A DNA stretch of 51,939 bases from JAQVEM01 sp964556165 (lineage in GTDB: Bacteria > Actinomycetota > Humimicrobiia > Humimicrobiales > Humimicrobiaceae). The stretch covers positions 1 to 51,939 of the forward strand of contig CAZKVH010000011.1 of assembly GCA_964556165.1 (NCBI GenBank), in the 5' to 3' direction. Below, piece by piece: positions 7,908 through 17,317 of the stretch (the stretch's first letter is position 1; the number at the start of each line of letters is the position of its first letter). Under the pieces are notes generated by a model. That model was not told where the DNA came from. It was given only the letters and a program-made list of their open reading frames with translations, and searched no databases. Made by a program: the position numbers and the translations under genes.

Positions 7908-9266
7908 GTGAAAAAGGTTCTAATTTTTGCTTTAGTACTGTCTTTCGTGGTTTCAATGTTATTTGTTGGAACTTCATGCAAGGCAGAGGAAGCTGCAGAA
8001 GAAGTGGCTGAAGAGGTAGAAGAAGCAGTAGAGGAAGCTGAAGAAGCAGTAGAAGAGGTAGTAGAAGAAGAAGAAGAAAAAGAGCCAGTTACTATTACCT
8101 GGTGGCATATACAGACAGAAGAATCCCAGAAGGCTTACTGGCAGGATCTTGCTGACAGATTCATGGCTGCCAATCCAAATGTAACAATTGAGATTACAGT
8201 TATGGAAAATGAAAACTTCAAAGCAAAGATGACTACTGTTATGCAGTCTGGGGACGTTCCTGACTTATTCCAGAGCTGGGGCGGCGGAACAATGAACGCT
8301 CAGGTTGATGCAGGGTTGCTGAGAGATATTACAGCAGATCTTGCAGAAGACGGATTCGCCGATACACTCTCAGCAGGTGCTCTTGGTGTATATTCTTATG
8401 ATGGTAAGAACTATGGTGTGCCAAGAGATATGGGAATGGTTGGTATCTTCTACAATACCGAGTTGTTTGAGCAGGCAGGAGTTGAAGCTCCAATAGCAAC
8501 ATGGTCCGATCTTCTTGCAGCTGTTGATACATTTAATGCAGCAGGTATTACCCCTATTGCAGAAGGTGGAGGAGATAAATGGCCGGCTGCATTTACATGG
8601 GAATACCTGGCAACAAGAATTGGTGGAGAAGAGAATTTCCTTGCTGCCTATAACAGGACAGGTTCATTTACTTCTGATGCATTTGTAGAAGCCGGAAATA
8701 AACTTGTAGAGCTGGTTGACGCCAATGCATACCAGGATGGTTTCCTTGCAGCAACATGGGGCGATGCAGCAACCGTTATGGGTAATGGTGAAGCAGCTAT
8801 GAACTGTATGGGACAGTGGGGCCCTGGTTCATATAGAGATAATAGTGCCGACGGCACAGGGCTTGATGGAAAAATAGGCTGGTTCAAGTTCCCTGAAGTT
8901 GAAGGAGGAGCTGGCAAACCTACAGATGCTCTTGGTGGAGGTAATGGTTTTGTAGTTGGTAAAGATGCACCTGATGAGGCTATAGATTTCCTTAAGTTCA
9001 TGATGACAGTTGAAGAGCAGGATAAGCAGACAGCGCTGGGAATGGGCGTTCCTGTTGTAAAGGGCGCTACTGTAGAAGACCCTGTACTTTTACAGATTGT
9101 TGAAGGAAGAGATGAGGCTGAATACCTGCAGCTTTACTATGATCAGTATCTACCACCTGCTACAGGCGCTGTTGTTAATGATATAGTCCAGGGGATAATG
9201 GCTAAATCAATGACACCTGAAGAAGCATGCCAGACGCTGGAAGATACAGCTGCTTCGGAATTATAA
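7908..9266 (+). CDS. oligosaccharide-binding lipoprotein of a CUT1 ABC transporter (BxlE-like)
   Basis: Extracytoplasmic binding protein for the two permeases encoded downstream. The start is GTG 7908, because a textbook AAAGGAGGT (7892-7900) lies 7 nt before it; the longer frame from 7836 has no such support. The protein is then 452 residues: a signal peptide ending MLFVGTSC (the same Cys context as the CUT2 lipoprotein), about 35 residues of Glu/Ala/Val low-complexity linker, and a family 1 solute-binding domain beginning TITWWHIQTEES. The arrangement of binding protein, two permeases and GH3 enzyme resembles the bxlEFG-bxlA xylobiose operon of Streptomyces, so xylo-oligosaccharides are a reasonable guess. 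Other beta-glucosides or arabinosides remain possible. No ATPase gene is in the locus, so a shared MsiK-like ATPase elsewhere is expected. Confidence 0.85.
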   Translation: MKKVLIFALVLSFVVSMLFVGTSCKAEEAAEEVAEEVEEAVEEAEEAVEEVVEEEEEKEPVTITWWHIQTEESQKAYWQDLADRFMAANPNVTIEITVMENENFKAKMTTVMQSGDVPDLFQSWGGGTMNAQVDAGLLRDITADLAEDGFADTLSAGALGVYSYDGKNYGVPRDMGMVGIFYNTELFEQAGVEAPIATWSDLLAAVDTFNAAGITPIAEGGGDKWPAAFTWEYLATRIGGEENFLAAYNRTGSFTSDAFVEAGNKLVELVDANAYQDGFLAATWGDAATVMGNGEAAMNCMGQWGPGSYRDNSADGTGLDGKIGWFKFPEVEGGAGKPTDALGGGNGFVVGKDAPDEAIDFLKFMMTVEEQDKQTALGMGVPVVKGATVEDPVLLQIVEGRDEAEYLQLYYDQYLPPATGAVVNDIVQGIMAKSMTPEEACQTLEDTAASEL

Positions 9267-9293
9267 TAATCGGTGTTTGAGTCTGGATAAAGA

Positions 9294-9321
9294 TAGGGAT
9301 TGGGCTAATGCCCAATCCCTA
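9294..9321 (+). promoter_or_regulatory. perfect intercistronic stem-loop after the CUT1 binding-protein gene
   Basis: A perfect 12-bp stem (9294-9305 with 9310-9321), GC-rich in its upper part, closes a TAAT loop. It is followed by A residues, not T residues, so it does not look like an intrinsic terminator on the plus strand. It probably stabilises the 3' end of the lipoprotein mRNA, as the malE-malF type hairpins do. Confidence 0.7.
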
Positions 9322-9405
9322 AAATTAAAAAAAAGAAAATTTAAAATTTTTAGTAAAAGTTGATATTATATATAATTATCTATATTAAATTATGGGAGGT
9401 TTATT

Positions 9406-10314
9406 ATAAAATCGTTACAGAAAGTTAAGCCCCGTAGTTTAGGTTCTGATAAGTTTAAAGTTTTTTTATTCCTGATTCCTGCAGCGGCGCTTATACTTAT
9501 TTTTCTGGTCATTCCTATATTTATGTGCGGTTATTATAGTTTATTTAACTGGAATGGCATGGGTCCTGCAGAGGATTTTACAGGATTCGAAAATATTAAA
9601 AATATACTTACCAATAATATCTTTTTAAAAGCTGTAGGCAATAGCTTTACCATTGTTGCGCTTTCATTATTCGTACAACTCCCGCTTGGCTTATTTCTGG
9701 CTATTCTGTTTGGACGCGGATTAAGAGGCCGCGCTTTTTTTAGAACGATCTTTTTTCTGCCATACGTCCTCTCGGAAGCTATTACTGCTGTCTTGTGGCG
9801 GATTCTTTACAACCCAGAGCCAAGCAGAGGTTTTATAAATGCAGTTTTACAGGCTATGGGTTTGGAGACAAAAGCGTGGCTCGGGGAAACAAACCTGGTA
9901 CTGATTTCAATATTTGTTGTGCTTACCTGGAAGTATATTGGATTTCATATGCTTTTATATATAACAGGCCTTCAAAACATCCCGAGGGATGTTGAGGAAG
10001 CGGCTTTGATTGATGGTGTAAACAAAAGACAGATGTTTACATATATAACGCTACCATTATTAGCAGGTACGATAAGAACATCGGTATATTTATCAGTACT
10101 TGGCTCATTGCAGGTATTTGCCATAGTATGGATTATGACCAAAGGTGGTCCGGTTAATGCAAGTGAGGTGCTTTCAACATATATGTATCGCTTTAGTTTT
10201 GTGCGATTTCAGCTTGGTTACGGTGCAGCTGTGGCAATAGTTATGTTAATTATCGCACTGATTTTTTCTATAACATACATGAGTTTTGTTCGTAGAACAG
10301 AACATATAGTATAG
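9406..10314 (+). CDS. CUT1 ABC transporter permease 1, non-canonical start codon
   Basis: First membrane subunit of the oligosaccharide importer. The open frame extends well upstream of the first ATG (9523). The extra codons encode a basic stretch and the complete first transmembrane helix (FLFLIPAAALILIFLVIPIF), which the family requires. No ATG, GTG or TTG occurs in frame between the stop at 9373 and 9523. A good GGGAGG (9394-9399) precedes ATT (9403) and ATA (9406), the latter at ideal spacing. From 9406 the protein is about 302 residues, normal for the family. The EAA loop (EEAALIDGVNKRQMFTYITL) is intact. A true AUA/AUU start, or a base error turning ATG into ATA, would explain this. Confidence 0.85.
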   Translation: MKSLQKVKPRSLGSDKFKVFLFLIPAAALILIFLVIPIFMCGYYSLFNWNGMGPAEDFTGFENIKNILTNNIFLKAVGNSFTIVALSLFVQLPLGLFLAILFGRGLRGRAFFRTIFFLPYVLSEAITAVLWRILYNPEPSRGFINAVLQAMGLETKAWLGETNLVLISIFVVLTWKYIGFHMLLYITGLQNIPRDVEEAALIDGVNKRQMFTYITLPLLAGTIRTSVYLSVLGSLQVFAIVWIMTKGGPVNASEVLSTYMYRFSFVRFQLGYGAAVAIVMLIIALIFSITYMSFVRRTEHIV

Positions 10315-10327
10315 GAAGGATTTATTT

Positions 10328-11182
10328 ATGCCAGAAAAAGCAAAAAAAAGCAAAAAATTTATAGAAATACTTCCGGTTATATTGAAATATATTATCCTTA
10401 TAGCTGCTCTGCTTTTTATTTTAGTTCCAATAGTAATTATCATATTTGGCGGATTAAAAACACGGGGTGAATTTTATACTATTCCTTATGTTCCTCCGAT
10501 ACCCCCAAGATGGGGAAATTTAGTAAGAATTGTGAAGATGCCAATTTTCTGGTACATGATGCGCAACAGTGTTTTAGTAACAGGAGCGGCAACAGCCGGG
10601 GTGGTAATTATCGCATCAATGTCGGCTTTTGTATTTGCACGTATTAATTTCAAGGGTAAATCTCTAATGTTTCAATTCTTTACCCTTGGTCTAATGTTCC
10701 CGGCTACTGTAGCTATTTTACCTATTTTCCTTATAGTGAGACAGATAGGTTTACAGAATAACCTGATCGGGGTAATACTTGTATTGACTACATTTCAGCT
10801 TTCCATGTCAACTGTAATCCTTCGAAATTTTTTTATGGAAATTCCTTCGGAACTTCAGGATGCTGCGATGATAGATGGCTGTAACACTATAGGATTTTTC
10901 TGGAAAATACTGCTACCGCTGGCAAAGCCATCCCTGGCTGCAGTTGCGTCTCTTGCCGTAGTTAATACATGGAATGATTTGCTGGTAGCATTGGTTTTAA
11001 TAGATAAGGAAAAGTTATGGACACTCCAGCTTGGAACAATGCAATTCCAGGGTCAGTATGGACAGGATCTGTCTCTTGTATCAGCATTTCTTATACTGGC
11101 AGCTATACCTGCTGTAATATTTTATATATTCGCACAGCGTCATATTGTTTCAGGGTTAACTGCAGGCTCATTAAAAGGTTAA
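10328..11182 (+). CDS. CUT1 ABC transporter permease 2
   Basis: Second membrane subunit of the oligosaccharide importer, 284 residues with six predicted hydrophobic segments. The cytoplasmic EAA loop (ELQDAAMIDGCNTIGFFWKI) that contacts the ATPase is clear. It begins 13 nt after permease 1, with AGGAAGG before the ATG. The C-terminal SGLTAGSLKG tail is typical of MalG-like subunits. The 11183-11418 gap that follows is AT-rich without recognised features, and the GH3 gene may have its own promoter there. Confidence 0.92.
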   Translation: MPEKAKKSKKFIEILPVILKYIILIAALLFILVPIVIIIFGGLKTRGEFYTIPYVPPIPPRWGNLVRIVKMPIFWYMMRNSVLVTGAATAGVVIIASMSAFVFARINFKGKSLMFQFFTLGLMFPATVAILPIFLIVRQIGLQNNLIGVILVLTTFQLSMSTVILRNFFMEIPSELQDAAMIDGCNTIGFFWKILLPLAKPSLAAVASLAVVNTWNDLLVALVLIDKEKLWTLQLGTMQFQGQYGQDLSLVSAFLILAAIPAVIFYIFAQRHIVSGLTAGSLKG

Positions 11183-11418
11183 TTATTTTTTAAAATTGAT
11201 AATATAATAGTATTATACTTCAGTGATAACTTTTTATTATTAAGCAGGTTACAATCTTTGTCTGTTATTAAAGAAATCATTTTAAAAATAAAAATTTAAT
11301 CAATTGTAAAATCATTTAATTTAAAGAAACCATTAAATAAAAAATTATTATTATATAATATATAATAACTGTAAGGTTATTCCGGTAGATACCAATAAAA
11401 AAATATATTTAAGGGTCT

Positions 11419-13797
11419 ATGAAAATGAGTAAGAAAAATAATGAAAAAATAAACGATTATCTCGACAAGAATCAGCCTGTTGATAAAAGAGTAAATAATC
11501 TTTTGTCAGTGATGAGTGTCGAAGAGAAAATAGCACAGCTTGGTAGTGCATGGATATACGAGATTCTGGAAGGCAAAGAATTCTCTGAGAAAAAAGCATG
11601 CAGCTTAATGAAAAACGGGATTGGGCAGATAACTAGACTTGGAGGGGCAAGCAATTTTAATCCTGATGAGTCAGCAAAAACAGCGAACATGATACAGAAA
11701 TACCTTATTAAAAATACACGTCTTGGAATACCTGCTATTATTCACGAGGAATCCTGTAGCGGATATATGGCAAAGGGTGCAACCTGTTTCCCACAGATAA
11801 TTGGAGCGGCAAGCACATGGGAGCCGGAGCTACTGGAAAGAATGGGTATGGTTATAAGGGAGCAGATGAAAGCTGTAGGAGCACGTCAGGCCCTTGCTCC
11901 TGTTCTTGATGTTGCAAGAGATGCCCGATGGGGAAGAGTTGAAGAGACATTTGGTGAAGACCCATACCTTGTTTCGAATATGGGCTTCTCTTATATACGA
12001 GGAGTTCAGGGTACTGATTGGGAAAAGGGTATTATTGCCACAGCGAAGCATTTTGTAGGATATGGATGGTCGGAGGGTGGAATGAACTGGGCTCCCTCGC
12101 ATATTCCTGAGAGAGAAATGCGGGAGGTATTCCTTATGCCATTTGAAGTAGCCGTAAGAGGAGCAGGCATAGCTGCTGTAATGCCCGGTTATCACGAACT
12201 CGATGGTATTCCATGCCATAGCTCAAGAAAATTACTTAAAAACATACTGAGAGAAAGCTGGAATTTTAAAGGGCTGGTTGTATCTGATTATTTTGGGATT
12301 AATATGCTAAAGGAATTCCACCTGATTTCAGTAGATAAAAAAAATGCAGCCAAAAATGCCATTGAGTCTGGAGTAGATATTGAGCTGCCAAGTACTGATT
12401 GTTATGGCGAGCCATTAAAAAAGGCACTTGAAGAAGGTATAATAGATGAGTTATTGATTGATGAAGCTGTTGCAAGAATACTTAGAATGAAGTTCTTGCT
12501 GGGTCTTTTTGAAAACCCATTTGTAGATGAGAAGAAAGCTATAAAGGTATTCGACACGCCAGAGCAGAGATCTCTTGCTCGAGAAATGGCTAAAAAATCA
12601 ATTGTGCTTTTAAAAAATGATGGCGAGTTACTTCCCATAAGCAAGAATATACAGTCAATTGCGGTAATTGGGCCAAATGCTGACGAAGCAAGAAATATAA
12701 TAGGTGATTATGCATATCCCTGCCATATAGAATCATTATTAGAAATGAAAAATAATAATGAAGCATTTAATACACCTATACCTGAAAAAATAGAAATGGT
12801 TGACAACTTTGTGCCCATTTTAAGTATACTTGATGGGATAAAGGGAAAAGTTGGCAAGAAGACAAATATATTATATGCAAAGGGTTGTGATGTAATAGGA
12901 GAAAATACGGATGGGTTTAATGAAGCTGTAGAAATAGCAAAAAAATCCGACCTGGCGATTATGGTTGTTGGTGATAAGTCCGGGCTAATTGACGAATGTA
13001 CAAGCGGAGAGACCAGAGACAGGGCAAGTTTAGATTTACCGGGAGTCCAGGAAGAGCTTGTAGAGGCTGTTTACAAAACAGGGACACCTGTTATAGTTGT
13101 GCTTATAAATGGAAGACCATTGTCTATAAAATGGATTACCAAAAATATCCCTGTAATAGTTGAAGCATGGCTACCTGGTGAAGAAGGAGCCCGGGCAATA
13201 GCAGATGTTCTTTTTGGTGATTATAATCCCGGAGGCAGGCTCCCTATATCTTTTCCAGAATCTGTAGGGCAGGTACCTGTATATTATGGGCATAAACCTT
13301 CAGGAGGGCGTTCTTCATGGAAGGGAGATTATGTGGAAATGGGCACAAAACCACTTTTTAATTTTGGCTATGGTTTAAGCTACACGAATTTTGAGTATGC
13401 AAATCTGGATATTAATCCAGAAAAGGCGAAATGGAATAGTTCAGTAACAATAAAATTCGATGTACAAAATAAAGGATCACGTGAAGGAGACGAAGTTGCC
13501 CAGCTATATATTAATGACATGCAATCTGAAATAACAAGGCCTGTAAAAGAGCTTAAAGGGTTTAAGAGAATTACTCTGAAACCCGGCAAAAAGAAAAGAA
13601 TAACTTTTGTTCTTCCTGTAGATCAGCTAGGATTTTACAATAGAGAAATGAAATATATAATAGAACCCGGAACCATAAAGGTAATGGTGGGCAGCTCTTC
13701 AGAAGATATAAGACTTGATGGGGAATTCGAAATAGAAGGTAAAGTAAAGGAAATAACAAGCAAAGAAAGTTATTTCCCATCAGTATCAGTTAAATGA
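11419..13797 (+). CDS. glycoside hydrolase family 3 protein, cytoplasmic beta-xylosidase/beta-glucosidase
   Basis: Hydrolyses beta-linked oligosaccharides that enter through the neighbouring transporter. The 792 residues comprise the GH3 TIM-barrel domain (about 40-370), with the KHFVGYG substrate-binding region and the nucleophile Asp290 in VVSDYFG. An alpha/beta sandwich domain (about 390-600) and a C-terminal fibronectin-III-like domain (about 660-760) follow. There is no signal peptide, so the enzyme is intracellular, as BxlA is in the Streptomyces xylobiose operon. The first ATG (11419) has AAGGG only 3 nt upstream; ATG 11425 is at better spacing and may be the real start. GH3 members split between xylosidase, glucosidase and arabinofuranosidase activities, and context favours xylosidase. 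Confidence 0.88.
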   Translation: MKMSKKNNEKINDYLDKNQPVDKRVNNLLSVMSVEEKIAQLGSAWIYEILEGKEFSEKKACSLMKNGIGQITRLGGASNFNPDESAKTANMIQKYLIKNTRLGIPAIIHEESCSGYMAKGATCFPQIIGAASTWEPELLERMGMVIREQMKAVGARQALAPVLDVARDARWGRVEETFGEDPYLVSNMGFSYIRGVQGTDWEKGIIATAKHFVGYGWSEGGMNWAPSHIPEREMREVFLMPFEVAVRGAGIAAVMPGYHELDGIPCHSSRKLLKNILRESWNFKGLVVSDYFGINMLKEFHLISVDKKNAAKNAIESGVDIELPSTDCYGEPLKKALEEGIIDELLIDEAVARILRMKFLLGLFENPFVDEKKAIKVFDTPEQRSLAREMAKKSIVLLKNDGELLPISKNIQSIAVIGPNADEARNIIGDYAYPCHIESLLEMKNNNEAFNTPIPEKIEMVDNFVPILSILDGIKGKVGKKTNILYAKGCDVIGENTDGFNEAVEIAKKSDLAIMVVGDKSGLIDECTSGETRDRASLDLPGVQEELVEAVYKTGTPVIVVLINGRPLSIKWITKNIPVIVEAWLPGEEGARAIADVLFGDYNPGGRLPISFPESVGQVPVYYGHKPSGGRSSWKGDYVEMGTKPLFNFGYGLSYTNFEYANLDINPEKAKWNSSVTIKFDVQNKGSREGDEVAQLYINDMQSEITRPVKELKGFKRITLKPGKKKRITFVLPVDQLGFYNREMKYIIEPGTIKVMVGSSSEDIRLDGEFEIEGKVKEITSKESYFPSVSVK

Positions 13798-14042
13798 ATA
13801 AAGTTTATTGTCGTATAAGTAATCAAAGAATATATAATATTGAGTGTAAAAAAATTCTATTAAAACTAAAAATTTGCTATTTTTTAATTTATTCTCCTAT
13901 TTTTTAAAAAAAATATACATAAAACTATATTTTTATTAATATTTTTAGTATAATCACAAAAAATTATAAATATAATAGAAAATATTTATTTTTTTATCAT
14001 TAACAAAAAGATAAAAAAATTTAATGAGGTTAGAGAATATCA

Positions 14043-15914
14043 ATGGATAAAGAATCAGGTGTATTAATAGAAAAATGCGGTAAAGAAAATTATAATAAGC
14101 TACTGGAAATAAATAATAATTATCTAATTGAATTTATTTCAAAATTCGTGAATATACTTAATCCTAAGTCTGTATTTGTTTGTAGTGGCCTGGAAAGCGA
14201 TATAGATTATATAAGAGAAAAGGCTATTAAAGATGGCGAAGAGATAAGACTTAAAATACCGGGCCATACAGTGCATTTTGATGGAATACATGACCAGGCA
14301 AGAGATAAAAAAGCTACTAAATTTCTGGTTAAGGATGGAGTAAAGTTCGGGAAAGAATTAAACACTATAGATAAGGTTGAAGGACTTAAAGAAATATACG
14401 GTATAATGTCTGATATAATGAAGAACACGGAACTTCTTGTGTTATTTTTCACGCTTGGTCCTACAAATTCACCATTTACGATTCCTGCGGTACAGCTTAC
14501 TGATTCGAGTTATGTAGCACACTCAGAAATTATACTTTACAGATCTGGTTATGAAGAATTTAAGAGGTTCGGGAGCAATAATAATTTCTTTAAGTTTGTG
14601 CATTCTGAAGGCGAACTGGAAAATGGAGTCAGTCTAAATGTCGACAAAAGGAGAATATATATAGACACAGAAGAAAATATTGTATATTCAACAAATACAC
14701 AGTATGGAGGTAATACTATAGGTCTTAAAAAACCTGCAATGCGTCTGGGCATAAGCAAAGCTGCCAGGGAGGGATGGTTGACGGAGCACATGTTTATTTC
14801 CGGAGTTCATGGTCCGGGAGGCAGAGTAACGTACTTTGCAGGTGCCTTTCCTTCTATGTGTGGAAAAACTTCTACTTCAATGGTAAAAGGTGAAACCATA
14901 GTTGGAGACGATATTGCACATATAAGAAATTTGAAAGGAGAACCGCGCGCTGTTAATGTTGAAATTGGAGTCTTTGGAATAGTAAAGGATATTAATCCTG
15001 AAGATGACCCTATAATATGGGATGTATTGAATAGTGAAAACGAAACAATTTTCTCTAATATTTTGATTGATAAGGAAAAAGAAGTGTACTGGATTGGAAA
15101 ACCCGGGGTTAATCCGGATAAAGGGATTAATTATTCTGGTAAGTGGTTTAAAGGTAAAATTGATGAGAAAGGTAATGAGATTGAGCTCTCACACAAGAAT
15201 GCAAGATTTACAACAGGTTTAAAAAATTTTGGAAACACAGACCCGGAGTATGATAACCCGCAGGGGGTATTGTTAGGAGGAATAATATATGGAGGAAGAG
15301 ATTCCGATACCTGGGTACCTGTGCAGGAAGCATACAACTGGGAACATGGAATAATTACTATGGGAGCTTCCATAGAGTCTGAAACTACAGCAGCCACACT
15401 TGGTGAAACAGGAGTTAGAACCTTTAATCCTATGTCTAACCTTGATTTTTTGTCTATACCGATAGGCAAGTATGTGGATATAAATATAAAATTTGGCCAA
15501 TACCTGAAGAAACACCCCAGGATATTTGCGGTTAATTATTTTTTGAGGGATGGAAATGGAGATTATCTTAATTCAAAATTGGATAAGAATGTATGGTTGA
15601 AGTGGATGGAATTGAGAGTTAATGGGGATGTTGGTGTAAAAGATACAGGAATAAGCATGATTCCATTATACGATGACCTCAGGAAGCTATTTAAAGAAGT
15701 TCTTGGTAAGGATTATAGCAGGGAAGTATATATAAAGCAGTTTACTCTTAGAATTCCGGAGAATATATCAAAGACAGACAGGATTTTAAGAATATATAAT
15801 GAGCTTGGCTCGGATGTACCGGATATATTATTTAATATCCTTGAAGAGCATAGAAAAAAACTTGAAGATTTAAGACGTAAAAATGGAGATTATATCTCTC
15901 CATTTAATTTTTAG
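14043..15914 (+). CDS. pckG: phosphoenolpyruvate carboxykinase (GTP)
   Basis: Interconverts oxaloacetate plus GTP with phosphoenolpyruvate, GDP and CO2, linking C4 acids to gluconeogenesis or, in fermenters, PEP carboxylation. The 623-residue length and the P-loop AFPSMCGKT (residues 268-276, with the GTP-type reactive Cys273 and Lys275) identify the GTP-dependent family rather than the ATP-dependent PckA. The kinase-2 motif VGDDIAHI and the segment around HGPGGRVTYFAGAF are also present. It stands alone, after a very AT-rich gap (13798-14042) that has a TATAAT at 13949-13954 and no gene. It converges on the DUF1015 gene; 15915-16003 holds no strong terminator. Confidence 0.93.
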   Translation: MDKESGVLIEKCGKENYNKLLEINNNYLIEFISKFVNILNPKSVFVCSGLESDIDYIREKAIKDGEEIRLKIPGHTVHFDGIHDQARDKKATKFLVKDGVKFGKELNTIDKVEGLKEIYGIMSDIMKNTELLVLFFTLGPTNSPFTIPAVQLTDSSYVAHSEIILYRSGYEEFKRFGSNNNFFKFVHSEGELENGVSLNVDKRRIYIDTEENIVYSTNTQYGGNTIGLKKPAMRLGISKAAREGWLTEHMFISGVHGPGGRVTYFAGAFPSMCGKTSTSMVKGETIVGDDIAHIRNLKGEPRAVNVEIGVFGIVKDINPEDDPIIWDVLNSENETIFSNILIDKEKEVYWIGKPGVNPDKGINYSGKWFKGKIDEKGNEIELSHKNARFTTGLKNFGNTDPEYDNPQGVLLGGIIYGGRDSDTWVPVQEAYNWEHGIITMGASIESETTAATLGETGVRTFNPMSNLDFLSIPIGKYVDINIKFGQYLKKHPRIFAVNYFLRDGNGDYLNSKLDKNVWLKWMELRVNGDVGVKDTGISMIPLYDDLRKLFKEVLGKDYSREVYIKQFTLRIPENISKTDRILRIYNELGSDVPDILFNILEEHRKKLEDLRRKNGDYISPFNF

Positions 15915-16003
15915 AAAACTATATAAAGTTTTATTTACTTTATTTACACTCTTCAGTAATAAAAGATTGATTTATATTGAATATAAGGTTATTACAGGTA
16001 GTT

Positions 16004-17317
16004 TTAAAAATCCTTATAGCTGTCAAGTTTATACATAACAAGTCCCGAGCAGGCTTTTGGATAGAAATAAGTAGTTTTTTCAGGCATAAGATATCCACCT
16101 GTGCATATTCTTTCAATTTCCTTGATGGATGGCGGGTTTAAAAAAACTCCGATGTCAAATTTTCTGGCATCTATGTTGTTTATTACCCTACTAATAGAGT
16201 GACTATAGCTAACATTTTTAATTTCATGCTTGCCTGTAATTTTTCTCATGAAAAATTTATCCAGTATGTTTATGTCCAGAGAAGAGTAATATTCTTCTGG
16301 AGTATTATTAAGTGTTTTTTTGGATACATTAGATCTTTTTAATGTTATGAAATATAATTTTCTTTCTCTTCCATAAAGAAAAAAGCTATTGAGGCCTTTC
16401 GATTTTGATTCTAATAGTTTTTCATGAATGAAAGCAGGAGAGCTAACTGAATATATTTCAGTCAAAAAGTTATGACTTATTATATTTATTAATTCTGATA
16501 AACCCGGATATTTTATGAATTTTATCAGTCTGTAATATGGTAGTATCATAAAATCATTCTGGCTGCTGTCGATATATAGGGTTAGGATAAAATCTTCAGG
16601 TATTGAATTTTTAGATGTGTATCCCTGTTTGAATTTTTTTAAATAATCATTTCTGTATTTTAGTGAAGTTTCGTAACGGTGATGACCATCTGCTATTATT
16701 AGTTTTTTGTGCTTCATAAGATTTATAATTTTGTTTATATCCTTATGGTCTGTAATCTTCCATAATCTGCATTTTAGGTCTGTGTCATAGGTTACACCTG
16801 TGCTTATGAGAGGGTTTTTGTTGATGTTATTGTCAAGTATGGGCTTTATTTTTTTTTGATTGTCGTTATAAAGTGTAAAAACAAGCCCAAAGTTTGTTCT
16901 ACATTTTGATAATAATTTTAATCTATCCTTTTTTATGCTGGACAGAGTTTTTTCATGAGGAATAATCTGTAATTTGGAGTACGGCTCTATCCTGGTAAGT
17001 CCAATAAATCCTGAAATTTTTTTTATTTTACCGCAGTAAACAAAGCTTTCTTCAAAAATATAGAAACATCTTTCGTTATCGAGTTCGAGTATCCCCTTAT
17101 CCATCCACTGGCTTAGTAGCTCTCCTGCTCTTATATACTTTTCACCAGAATCGCCTTCTGGAAGTGTTAGATGTACTATGTTGTAAGGGCTGGATTTACA
17201 GAGCTCTTTTATAAGAGGTGATGATATTACATCGTAAGGAGGAGATATCACTCTGGATATATTTCCTGCTTTGTTTTCGTTATATAAGAGTCCTCTTAAT
17301 GGTATAATATCAACCAT
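16004..17317 (-). CDS. DUF1015 family protein
   Basis: A 437-residue protein of the DUF1015 family, whose function is unknown. Recognisable features are the N-terminal VISPPYDVI segment, IIPHEKTLSSIKKDR near residue 115, and ADGHHRYETSLKYR near residue 215, the most conserved part of the family. No signal peptide or membrane segment is visible, so it is probably cytoplasmic. It is convergent with pckG and divergent from the small membrane protein gene. A short inverted repeat at 17324-17340 (AATCCTT-ATG-AAGGATT) lies just upstream of the start and includes the presumed ribosome-binding AAGGA. Confidence 0.85.
   Translation of the reverse strand: MVDIIPLRGLLYNENKAGNISRVISPPYDVISSPLIKELCKSSPYNIVHLTLPEGDSGEKYIRAGELLSQWMDKGILELDNERCFYIFEESFVYCGKIKKISGFIGLTRIEPYSKLQIIPHEKTLSSIKKDRLKLLSKCRTNFGLVFTLYNDNQKKIKPILDNNINKNPLISTGVTYDTDLKCRLWKITDHKDINKIINLMKHKKLIIADGHHRYETSLKYRNDYLKKFKQGYTSKNSIPEDFILTLYIDSSQNDFMILPYYRLIKFIKYPGLSELINIISHNFLTEIYSVSSPAFIHEKLLESKSKGLNSFFLYGRERKLYFITLKRSNVSKKTLNNTPEEYYSSLDINILDKFFMRKITGKHEIKNVSYSHSISRVINNIDARKFDIGVFLNPPSIKEIERICTGGYLMPEKTTYFYPKACSGLVMYKLDSYKDF

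Noticed and set aside
9294..9321. Perfect hairpin as a rho-independent terminator
   Set aside because: It is followed by A residues, not T residues, on the plus strand, and the transporter genes continue downstream. An mRNA-stabilising role fits better.
11183..11418. A fourth copy of the 11-bp operator word before the GH3 gene
   Set aside because: I read through the gap and found no CTTGACTAACT or close variant, so GH3 control by the same operator is unsupported.
14043..15914. ATP-dependent PckA
   Set aside because: The P-loop has the reactive Cys of the GTP-dependent family and the length is over 600 residues.
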